From assembly GCA_030068075.1 (NCBI GenBank), contig CM057837.1, positions 25,965,089 through 26,029,088 of the forward strand: DNA of 64,000 nt, given 5' to 3'. The position numbers and the translations under genes are program-made. Shown one piece after another: positions 47,501 to 51,675 of this stretch. This stretch comes from Paguma larvata (Eukaryota > Chordata > Mammalia > Carnivora > Viverridae). The first letter of the stretch is position 1. Each line of letters opens with the position of its first letter. Below the pieces are notes generated by a model. It had not been told where the DNA came from and made no database searches. It saw only the letters and a program-made list of their open reading frames with translations.

Positions 47501-50500
47501 ATTCAGTGTTCAGTCATGTTAACATTCACATAGTATTACATTTTTTTGTGTGTTTAACTCTTTGCAGACTTCATTTTCAGCGACTGCCTATTGGCCTGCC
47601 AGGCGAGTGGCGGGACAGCCTAGTGGTTAGGAGTGCAGGCTCGAGATTGAGGTGACCAGTGTTTGCATCCCACGTGTCTGTCTCGGGCTGTGAAGGACTG
47701 TGGCCCCTCCCGAATCCGATGCTGGAGTCCTAAGCCCCAGTACCTCAGAATGTGACCGTGTTTAACGATAGAGCTTTTAAGGAGGTCCTGAATGTTAAAT
47801 GAGGTCTTTGGGGGGTGGGTCCTGATCCAATATGGCTGGCGTCCTTCTAAGAAGAGGTGATGAGGACACAGACACACATAGAGGGCAGGGTGTGTGGGGA
47901 CACAGTGGGAAGACGGCCATGTGTAGATCTTCCTCGACTCAATATGGAGGTGCATCCTGACAGTAAGTTGAAAATATTGCAAGTTGAAGATGGCGTTTAG
48001 TACATCTGACATACCAAACCTCGTAGCCTGGCCTAGCTTCCCTTGAACGTGCTCTGAACACCGACAGTTGGGCCAAATCATGGAACACAAAGCCTGTTGT
48101 ACAGTGCGGTGTTGGATGTCACACGTCGTTCATTGAAGGCTGTGGCGGCCGCTGCGGAGCCTCACGAGGGAAGATTGCACCGCGCATCACCGGCCCGGGA
48201 AAAGATCACAATTCAAAATCCGAAGCACGGTTTCTCCTGAATTGTGGATCGTGTTTATACCAGTGCGTAAAGTCAAAAAAAATCGTTAAGTTGAACCATC
48301 CTACGTTGGGGCCATCTAAACGAGCCGTCTAAACTCCTGGCCTCCAGAACCGTGAGGAGAGAAAGTTCTGTTGTTTCGGCTCCGCAGTCTGCCCCGGCAG
48401 ATGGGTACGCCGACCACTGGGGCACAGCCCCGAACGTCTGAGGCCCTGTTCCTTCTCGCTATGCTCAGGTCCTCTGAGGGGCTCGGTAAGGAGTAAACGA
48501 GAGAATGTCCCGCGTGCTCCCTGGCGCCTGGTTGGAAGGGTACCGCCCTGGCTGATTTTGCCAGCCCTCTGTCGTTGCCTGTTGGGTGGTTTCTGTCCAC
48601 TGGGCGAATATTCGCTGGACCCCAGTCATGGCCATTTGCCTTGTGATAAATAAGGCTGTGGCCTGTGGTCGGCAGCCGGGTACACTGTCTTTGGCTACTT
48701 TCTTGGGAAGTATTTTTTTTTTTAATGTTTATTTGTTTACTTGGCGAGAGACAGAGAGAGTGTCCCAAGCAGGCTCCCTGCTCCACGCGGAGCTCGACGT
48801 GGGGCTCTATCTCCAAGATCTTGAGCTCATGGCCTGAGGTGAAATCAAGAGACGCTCAACTGACTGAGCCACCCAGATGCCCCTGGGAGAAATTTTTAGG
48901 CGCTTTCTCTAACCTCCAAGCTATTTTCACTGAGCGCCTCCCATGGGGGGCCCTGTGATGGGAGTGCCCTGTTGCCATGCGCTCCCAGGCCAGTGCCCAG
49001 GAGGCCCATTTGCTGGTGGCGGCGATGAGCGATTAGGCAGCTCACACCCATCGGGTCTGATGGCCGCAGCCGCCACCTGGTGACTTCACAGCACCGAGAG
49101 CTGCACCAGGAGGCGGGCGAAGGCTCTTGGAGGAGGGAGCCCTTGCCTGAATGCCTTCGTGGGCATTTCACACCTGCCCCTGGCAGGGAGTGGCCACGAT
49201 GCTCCTGTTAAATAGTTTGCGGCCCCCTCCCCTCGAGCTTGCGGGCACCGGCGGCGTGCCTGCGGTGCCCCTGAGCATTCCCTGCAGCCGAAGCGACCTC
49301 CTGCCCTCCGCTCCCCCCCCCCACCTCTGGGTGCCTCCAGCCTTGGCCTTTCTTCTTCTCTTCTTTGAAGTGTGAGCCTCGGAGCCACGGCAGGCAAACA
49401 GGATGCTCTACTCCCACACGCAGAGACTTCAGACGAGACACTTGGGTCGAACCGCATCCTGCTGGCAGTGGTGGGTCCCGTCTGCCACGGACCTGGTGTG
49501 GGAGGGGGTGCGGGGCTGGGCGCCAGGCTCTCATTAGTCACTCTGAGCCTCGTTCCAGAATTCCGATTGGGTGGGCCTGTCAGAGTTCCCTCTGGGAGCT
49601 CCGTGCCGGGAGAAGCTGAATAAGGCAGGTGGCGAGGGATGGGAACACCTGCTTAGCGTGTTAGTGAGAGACGACAAATCGATAACGGCATTCCTCATCC
49701 CCCGCCTTGCCCTTGGCTGTGATTTTTTTGTGTTTGCTGGGAGCTGTTTGGTGGTTGTTGTTGTTTTAAAATGAGTAATTTCTCCCAACCTCGGCAAATC
49801 AGTCCAGGGTTGCGAGATTGCTCTGAACTAGGTGACGGCTACGGAGTGGCACCGGGCGGGGACTTACGGGGGCGTGCTCTTCCTCAACAGCTGCAGATCT
49901 GAGGCAAGACCGGAGAGGACGCCCAGGGGAGGGCAGGCAATAGTATAACAGTTTAAGGCAAACGCAAAGTCCTAAATCTTGCCCCGAGTCGTGGACTCTG
50001 AGGATAGCAAGAATGATTTAGGTGCTTCTCCTGTGGGCGAAGCCATCTTGGGAAAATGAACGTATAAAGGTGGAAGGTTCCAGTTCCCCCATCCCCCAGG
50101 CAGATGTTCTGAGTCCTGAGACTCCATCAGACATTCAGTTTTCAAAATAGTTTGTGTGCACGCGTGCGCGCGTGTAGGGGGAGGTCGAATTTAAAAGATG
50201 TCAGGGTTTTACCACCCACGTGATAACCCCGCCTGGCAGTGAGCAACATTCTAGAAGCCTCTGGAACTTTCCACTTGTCGAGTCCATGGTAGTGCAGTCA
50301 GCAAAGACACCAGGGTACGTGGTGTGGATTTTTCATCCGCAGCATGTCCTGAAAATTCGGTCGAAAGGTTTGAGAGATGATGAGGGAGATTTCTCAAAAG
50401 ACTGTACTCCTTGACAGGCGGAACGCGCTTTTGTGTTTGTTTCTCTCTTCTCCAACGGTTTTTGCAGGGCAACGGAGGAGGGTGGGGAAGGATGGGGTGG

Positions 50501-51363
50501 GAGGGCTGGAGAAGGGAAACCGGGAGTAGGGGCTGTACCTAAGAAGAGGGGGAGCAACTTTCTGCCCTACGGTGCAGGAGGCGGCACTCTGATCCGAGGA
50601 CTCAGGCCCTATCAGGGGTCCTGAGAGTGGTTTCTCTCCCAGAGACCAGCTCCTGGGCTTGTGTGAGTGCGCAGGTGGTCGCAGGCTGCAACCAGCTGCT
50701 GGTTTCTTTAATTAGGGCCTGTTCCCAGGCTGCTTGCATTAAACAAGCCCCATTTTGCTTCTCGGCATAACAATAGGTTTGTTTGAGATCCTGGATTCCA
50801 GACTTCTGACAGGACAGTGGCCTTTACAGTACGACTGTCCCTATAGGAATGGTTTCTGCTCTGCCAACTCAGGTTTCTGGAGAAATGCATCCCTGTGTTC
50901 TCTATCCAAATAAAGTGGAAGTCCTTAAAGGACCTCCTGATACAAGGGTATGAGTCAATGCTGGGTGCGTTTACACTTCCGTGGAAAATAAGGGTAGGTT
51001 TGTTCGTGTGGCTACTTAAGCTTCCATTGAGAGTCTTTGAAAATGACCCAAACCACCCAGGAAATCCTCCCGGTCTAGCACACGGCTTACTTGCTTTGCG
51101 TGTCTTGTGTGAATGTGCCTTCTCTGGCACCCGATGGGTACGAAATAAACATTCGCTAGGATGATTCGCGGCCCCGTTAGCCTCCTCCTTTAGCCTCTTT
51201 TTCATTTTCCCCATAGATCTTCAACCTCATGAAGTATGACAGCTATAGCCGCTTCTTGAAGTCTGACTTGTTTTTAAAACACAAGCGAACCGAGGAAGAG
51301 GAAGAAGACCCGCCTGATGCCCAAACTGCAGCTAAAAGGGCTTCGAGAATTTACAACACATGA
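10526..51363 (+). CDS. RGS10: RGS10, regulator of G-protein signalling 10 (spliced, five coding exons, 181 aa)
   Basis: The product is a small GTPase-activating protein that speeds GTP hydrolysis by Gi/o/z-class G-protein alpha subunits and so ends receptor signalling; in other mammals it acts in the cytosol, at membranes and in the nucleus. Seen here: the coding pieces 10526-10574, 23415-23533, 24735-24821, 35999-36142 and 51217-51363 have lengths 49, 119, 87, 144 and 147 and join in one open frame of 181 codons plus TGA. The RGS fold spans roughly residues 41-156. The G-alpha contact signature SEEN is at 64-67, and the conserved D141, S142 and R145 of the YDSYSRFL motif are present. C74 matches the palmitoylated cysteine of human RGS10. 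RAS at 174-176 matches the PKA site whose phosphorylation moves the human protein to the nucleus. An acidic run of five Glu lies near residues 159-163. The length equals the long human isoform, and nothing is truncated or frameshifted. Confidence 0.97.
11402..11545 (-). repeat. MIR fragment
   Basis: TAGGTACTGTTACTGGCCAC, GCGGTTAGGTAACTCGCCCC, AAGTCACACTTAGGAGGTGG follow the antisense MIR consensus. It lies just after the CpG island in intron 1. Confidence 0.6.
12005..12345 (+). repeat. MIR, interrupted
   Basis: First part AGCCTGGACTCCGGAGTTAG...GACCTTGGGCAAGATACTTG; second part from about 12240, TTTTCCCGTCTGTAAAGTGG...GTGCATTCCCTGGCACC. About 115 unrelated bases separate them. Confidence 0.65.
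13772..13789. repeat. Poly-T run
   Basis: An uninterrupted T homopolymer of about 18 bases with no attached SINE or LINE. Confidence 0.9.
14617..14822 (+). repeat. Carnivore SINE (SINEC_F type)
   Basis: Head partly degraded (GTGCCCGGGGGGAGGGGTCA); body and AAATAAATAAACATTAAA tail typical. Confidence 0.88.
14829..15040 (+). repeat. Carnivore SINE (SINEC_F type)
   Basis: Directly follows the previous copy in the same orientation. Ends in AAACATTAAAAATATATATA, leading into an AT repeat at about 15039-15075. Confidence 0.92.
15241..15435 (+). repeat. Carnivore SINE (SINEC_F type)
   Basis: Perfect 12-base duplication AAAGAAATGTCC at 15229-15240 and 15436-15447. Confidence 0.93.
15850..15990 (+). 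repeat. MIR fragment
   Basis: CACTGTGCCTCTGTTTCCTTCTCTGTACAATGGG-type core, then a GCAAGTGCTCAG 3' portion. Confidence 0.55.
16174..16198 (+). other. G-run cluster (potential G-quadruplex)
   Basis: GGGG, an 11-G run and a 6-G run separated by single C bases. Confidence 0.6.
16605..16611 (+). CDS. RGS10: Candidate alternative RGS10 first coding exon (M-E-H start)
   Basis: ATG GAA C is followed at once by GTAAGG, a near-perfect donor. Joined to exon 2 (phase 1), it would read M-E-H-I-H-G-S-D. Human RGS10 has, from memory, a 167-residue isoform starting M-E-H-I-H-D, and this junction gives exactly 167 residues. Only seven coding bases are involved, so chance cannot be excluded, but the match of start, codon, phase and donor is specific. 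The upstream 5' UTR extent and promoter are not defined; local sequence is GC-rich. Confidence 0.6.
16662..16716 (+). other. G-run cluster just after the alternative first exon
   Basis: Six or more runs of G (10, 4, 4, 3, 4 and 7 bases) within 55 bases on the coding strand, starting about 50 bases after the candidate donor at 16612. Enough for a G-quadruplex in DNA or pre-mRNA. Confidence 0.6.
17222..17270. repeat. TG microsatellite, interrupted
   Basis: TGTG units with CGTG interruptions over about 48 bases in intron 1. Confidence 0.9.
17928..18170 (+). repeat. MIR, near full length
   Basis: GTAAAGACCGTGGGCTCTGG start, GCGACCCTTACAAGTTACTG core, TTTCCTCACCTGCGAAGTGG, then GGAACGGTACCCAGCACAGC. 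Confidence 0.7.
18257..18451 (-). repeat. Carnivore SINE (SINEC_F type)
   Basis: Reverse copy ending CCACCCAGGCGCCCC. It lies head-to-head with the next SINE, 21 bases away. Confidence 0.92.
18473..18676 (+). repeat. Carnivore SINE (SINEC_F type)
   Basis: Forward copy, GCGGCACCTCGGTGGCCCAG head, CTCTCTCTCC body and AAATAAATAAGC tail. Confidence 0.9.
19018..19230 (-). repeat. Carnivore SINE (SINEC_F type)
   Basis: Full reverse copy from TTTTTTTTAACATTTATTTA to CACCCAGGCGCCCC, immediately followed by another. Confidence 0.93.
19231..19448 (-). repeat. Carnivore SINE with GA expansion
   Basis: Reverse copy abutting the previous one. An uninterrupted GA array of about 38 bases (19244-19281) sits in the tail-side CT region. 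Confidence 0.92.
19976..20190 (-). repeat. Carnivore SINE (SINEC_F type)
   Basis: Reverse copy with AATTTGTCT at 19968-19976 and 20191-20199. The head is altered (GGGCGCCCGGGCGCCCTGG). Confidence 0.9.
21374..21594 (+). repeat. Carnivore SINE (SINEC_F type)
   Basis: GGTGCCTGAGCGGCTCAG head, slightly shortened; AAATAAATAAAAT tail. Confidence 0.9.
21752..21949 (+). repeat. Carnivore SINE (SINEC_F type)
   Basis: Canonical head GGGGCGCCTGGGTGGCTCAG. Short flanking CAAAAACA repeat. Confidence 0.93.
23128..23245 (+). repeat. MIR fragment
   Basis: GAGCCTCAGTTTCCATAACCTGTAAGATGG-type core, then ACTTCATAAGGTCATTATCA. It ends about 170 bases before exon 2. Confidence 0.6.
23282..23345. repeat. GATGGTGAT minisatellite/microsatellite
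   Basis: About seven units of GATGGTGAT/GATGGCGAT. It ends 70 bases before the exon 2 acceptor site. Confidence 0.92.
23390..23414 (+). other. RGS10: Remnant of an intron-derived RGS10 N-terminus, start codon lost
   Basis: Read in the frame of exon 2, these bases encode T-H-S-E-L-C-F-A and run straight into D-I-H of exon 2. Human RGS10 has, from memory, a 173-residue form beginning [11 protein letters not shown], encoded by read-through of this intron end. Here the ATG position is ACG and CAG is CAT. The nearest in-frame stop upstream is TAA at 23363, with no ATG between. The form is therefore probably not made from an AUG. Confidence 0.7.
23415..23533 (+). CDS. RGS10: RGS10 coding exon 2
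   Basis: Follows a TTTGCTTTGCAG acceptor and completes codon 17 (Asp). It encodes a low-complexity Gly/Ser/Pro/His linker and then the start of the RGS domain ([20 protein letters not shown]). Phase enters at 1 and leaves at 0. The donor AGG|GTTTGC is weak: +3 and +4 are T instead of purine and A. The linker reads [16 protein letters not shown], whereas human, from memory, has a more uniform serine run. Confidence 0.95.
23534..24734 (+). other. RGS10: RGS10 intron 2 (1.2 kb)
   Basis: A short intron with GTTTGC donor and CCGCAG acceptor. It has no recognisable SINE, LINE or microsatellite, only unique sequence. Confidence 0.9.
24735..24821 (+). CDS. RGS10: RGS10 coding exon 3
   Basis: An 87-base, phase 0-0 exon between TTATCCGCAG and CAG|GTATTT. 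It encodes the heart of the RGS box, including the SEEN G-alpha contact motif and WLACEDF with the likely palmitoylated cysteine (residue 74). Two SINEs have inserted 68 and 297 bases past its donor. Confidence 0.96.
24890..25074 (+). repeat. Carnivore SINE (SINEC_F type)
   Basis: Perfect 16-base duplication (AAAGTTCAGCTGCCTT) at 24874-24889 and 25075-25090. Inserted 68 bases after exon 3. Confidence 0.95.
25119..25332 (+). repeat. Carnivore SINE (SINEC_F type)
   Basis: Perfect 15-base duplication (GAAATTGCCTAAAAA) at 25104-25118 and 25333-25347. It contains a small internal CAGAGCT triplication. Confidence 0.95.
27657..27687. repeat. AAGG tetranucleotide microsatellite
   Basis: About seven GGAA units without an attached SINE. 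Confidence 0.9.
28086..28292 (-). repeat. Carnivore SINE (SINEC_F type)
   Basis: Reverse copy from TAAAATGTTTATTTATTTTG to CACCTAGGCGCCCC. Confidence 0.9.
28993..29224 (+). repeat. Carnivore SINE (SINEC_F type)
   Basis: Head carries an expanded G run. Near-matching AAACCAAGCAGCACT / AAACCCAGCAGCCTT flanks. Confidence 0.92.
29696..29923 (+). repeat. Carnivore SINE (SINEC_F type)
   Basis: Flanking duplication AAAAATCC(G)AAAGTG at 29681-29695 and 29924-29937. Confidence 0.93.
30261..30429 (+). repeat. Carnivore SINE, head missing
   Basis: Starts at GGCTCAGGTCATGATCTCAC and runs to AAAAATAAACATTAAAAA; the first 50 bases are absent. Confidence 0.88.
30941..31061 (-). repeat. Carnivore SINE, short form
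   Basis: Poly-T, then TTTTAAGTAATCTCTCTACC and ACTGAGCCAACCAGGTGCCC. Flanked by ATCACCRATATTCT on both sides. Confidence 0.9.
31591..31801 (-). repeat. Carnivore SINE with long CCTT/CCCT tail
   Basis: The head and body are at 31691-31801. The 3' tail is a 100-base TTCC/TCCC array (31591-31690). CCTGAGTCAGTTT at 31581-31593 and 31821-31833 bounds the whole unit, so the array belongs to the insertion. Confidence 0.88.
33708..33728. repeat. Poly-C run
   Basis: About 20 consecutive C bases; likely length-variable. Confidence 0.9.
35010..35205 (+). repeat. Possible MIR
   Basis: CAAGGCTTTGGAGCCAAATA and CACGTAACCTCTCCTCTGTG, then GGCAGCACAGGTGCTCGA. Confidence 0.5.
35236..35632 (-). mobile_element. 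Old LINE-1 (L1M class) fragment
   Basis: Antisense landmarks: AAATTGTGGTAAAATACACA, GTTCAGCGGCCTTAAGGACG, GTCACCACCATCCAGTTCCA, GGGTTCATCCGTGTCGTAGC. It is rich in CpG for an old repeat. It lies 370 bases before exon 4. Confidence 0.75.
35999..36142 (+). CDS. RGS10: RGS10 coding exon 4
   Basis: A 144-base, phase 0-0 exon between CTCCTGCAG and CAG|GTAACC. It encodes the middle helices of the RGS domain (residues 86-133), from [10 protein letters not shown] to MFQKLQDQ. Intact and very close to human. Confidence 0.97.
37496..37670 (+). repeat. Carnivore SINE, internally shortened
   Basis: GGGACGCCTGGTGGCTCAG head; the usual GACAGCTCAGAGCCTG segment is mostly missing. Confidence 0.88.
37770..37935 (-). 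repeat. MIR fragment
   Basis: AGTATTATTATTCTTCCCATTTTGATGATG-type antisense core, then TTTGTTAGCACAAAGTCGTGCAGGTAGCAG-type. Confidence 0.65.
38310..38475 (-). repeat. Old LINE fragment (L1M/HAL1-like)
   Basis: ATACATGCTCATAAAAGAAG, AATCAAAATATAAAGATGAA and ACCACAGATAACATCTGATC resemble the same antisense ancient LINE segment seen at 6535-6700. Confidence 0.4.
38530..38736 (-). repeat. Carnivore SINE (SINEC_F type)
   Basis: Reverse copy ending GGAGCCACCCAGGCACCCC. Confidence 0.92.
38755..38961 (-). repeat. Carnivore SINE (SINEC_F type)
   Basis: Second reverse copy, 18 bases after the previous one. Confidence 0.92.
39022..39241 (+). repeat. Carnivore SINE (SINEC_F type)
   Basis: Perfect 18-base duplication (AAAATTCATTTATTTGAG) at 39004-39021 and 39242-39259, indicating a young copy. 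A CT array lies at 39192-39221. Confidence 0.95.
40184..40391 (+). repeat. Carnivore SINE (SINEC_F type)
   Basis: GGGGCGCCAGGGTGGCTCAG head. The body lacks the second GGAGCCTG unit. Confidence 0.92.
40449..40665 (-). repeat. Carnivore SINE (SINEC_F type)
   Basis: Perfect 15-base duplication (TCCTTCTCTGATTTA) at 40434-40448 and 40666-40680. Tail-to-tail with the previous SINE. Confidence 0.94.
40890..40927. repeat. Poly-T and CTTT tract
   Basis: T homopolymer of about 18 followed by TTTC units; not attached to a recognisable element. Confidence 0.85.
40980..41360 (-). repeat. Ancient repeat, L2-like
   Basis: TATGTGCCAGGCACCGTGTT, TGAAGAGGTGACTGAGACCT, AAGCACAAAGGCCCTGGGGT and GGCCGGTGTGGCTGGAGTGC follow a well-known ancient mammalian repeat in order; class assignment to L2 is from memory. 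Confidence 0.5.
41436..41674 (-). repeat. Carnivore SINE with GA expansion
   Basis: Reverse copy with a GA array of nearly 48 bases (41461-41508, one AA interruption). Confidence 0.92.
42235..42400 (+). repeat. MIR fragment
   Basis: TGCCTCAGTTTCCCCATTTGTGAAATAGAG-type core with ATAAGGCCGTCGTGAGGACA. Confidence 0.7.
42450..42674 (-). repeat. Carnivore SINE (SINEC_F type)
   Basis: Reverse copy with a diverged 20-base flanking duplication (AATTTCAKGCAGYAGYTCT). Confidence 0.92.
43055..43260 (-). repeat. MIR fragment
   Basis: CAGTTTACACAGTGCTTTCA then CGATGTGACTAGCCTGAGGT antisense MIR pattern. Confidence 0.6.
45670..45869 (+). repeat. Carnivore SINE (SINEC_F type)
   Basis: GGTGCCTGGGTGGCTCAG head; GATWAGGCTTGAA on both sides (45657-45669 and 45870-45882). 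Confidence 0.94.
46640..47056 (-). mobile_element. Old LTR (MaLR/MLT1-like), antisense
   Basis: TCACTTAAAACAAAAGAAAT, TCTGAAATCAAGGTGTCGGC, CTTCACATGGCCTCTGCTCT, CCAAATAAGGTCACATTCTG and GCCAGTCAACCCACCACACT match the antisense order of MaLR-type solo LTRs. Family name uncertain. Confidence 0.55.
47100..47218 (-). repeat. Carnivore SINE, short form
   Basis: Poly-T, AAAGAAATCTCTACACGCAA, CACAACCCTGAGATTAAGAG, CTGAGCCAGTCAGGTGCC. Confidence 0.88.
47232..47428 (-). repeat. Carnivore SINE (SINEC_F type)
   Basis: Reverse copy, diverged body, ending GGAGCCACCCATGCGCC. Confidence 0.9.
47611..47690 (+). repeat. MIR 5' fragment
   Basis: GACAGCCTAGTGGTTAGGAG...GTTTGCATCCCACG is the tRNA-like MIR head; the rest is cut by the following LTR. 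Confidence 0.6.
47691..48395 (+). mobile_element. Old LTR (MaLR/MLT1-like), split by a DNA transposon
   Basis: Left part: CCCCAGTACCTCAGAATGTG, TCCTGATCCAATATGGCTGG, AGACGGCCATGTGTA. Right part from 48319: CTGGCCTCCAGAACCGTGAG, AAAGTTCTGTTGTTTC. The intervening 391 bases are a separate element. Confidence 0.6.
47926..48316. mobile_element. Tigger/pogo-like non-autonomous DNA transposon (MITE)
   Basis: Begins GATCTTCCTCGACTC and ends TACGTTGGGGCCATC. Interior strings AAGTTGAAAATATTGCAAGT, AATCATGGAACACAAAGCCT and GTCAAAAAAAATCGTTAAGT fit Tigger/MER-type nonautonomous elements. A TA dinucleotide sits at each edge (47924-47925 and 48317-48318), the expected target duplication. No transposase frame. 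Confidence 0.65.
48712..48883 (-). repeat. Carnivore SINE, body shortened
   Basis: Reverse copy; the CT-rich region and part of the body are deleted; ends CACCCAGATGCCCC. Confidence 0.88.
51217..51363 (+). CDS. RGS10: RGS10 coding exon 5 (terminal)
   Basis: Follows a pyrimidine-rich tract and CCCCATAG acceptor. It encodes residues 134-181: the last RGS helices with [11 protein letters not shown], the acidic run, and the C-terminal tail KRASRIYNT with the PKA-type serine at 176, then TGA. The 3' UTR continues directly. Confidence 0.97.
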   Translation: MFNLMKYDSYSRFLKSDLFLKHKRTEEEEEDPPDAQTAAKRASRIYNT

Positions 51364-51582
51364 GTCCCCGAAGAGCCGGAGGGACTGACGGCTCTCAGAA
51401 GCGAAGGAACTCACTCTCAGGACCATGCAGGGTTGATAATTGCTTTGTTCTCTGTAAGGACTGAAATTTGCAAAACCCCTCCGCGGGATATGTGTATTTT
51501 ATTAACTGCTTGACCAGTAAGTTTTGCATGATGGCTAATCTTACATAAAAGAACAAATAGCTTTGAAGTTTTAGTTCACATA

Positions 51583-51599
51583 AACACACACACACACAC
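51583..51599. repeat. CA microsatellite in the RGS10 3' UTR
   Basis: About eight CA units between the stop codon and the poly(A) signal. Confidence 0.9.
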
Positions 51600-51650
51600 G
51601 TGAACGCAGAAGAATCCTTAAACACTGGACACTGAGCATTTTGTAGCTTG

Positions 51651-51656
51651 ATTAAA
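51651..51656 (+). promoter_or_regulatory. Probable RGS10 polyadenylation signal (ATTAAA)
   Basis: This is the second most common mammalian poly(A) hexamer, 288 bases after the stop codon. No AATAAA lies between the stop and this site. The downstream bases (CATCCTGTGAGG) offer a modest GT-containing element. Confidence 0.6.
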
Positions 51657-51675
51657 CATCCTGTGAGGCCACCAG

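Larger units (their letters stand above)
36143..51216 (+). other. RGS10: RGS10 intron 4 (15.1 kb)
   Basis: Bounded by GTAACC and CATAG. It contains a dozen SINEs between 37.5 and 48.9 kb, several MIRs, an LTR at 46.6-47.05 kb, and a second LTR split by a DNA transposon at 47.7-48.4 kb. The last 2.3 kb before exon 5 are free of recognised repeats. Confidence 0.9.
51364..51675 (+). other. RGS10: RGS10 3' untranslated region
   Basis: A short AT-rich stretch from the stop codon to just past the ATTAAA signal. It contains a CA microsatellite at about 51583-51599 and no recognised SINE or LINE. The end is inferred as 10-30 bases after the signal; cleavage could be further downstream. Confidence 0.65.
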
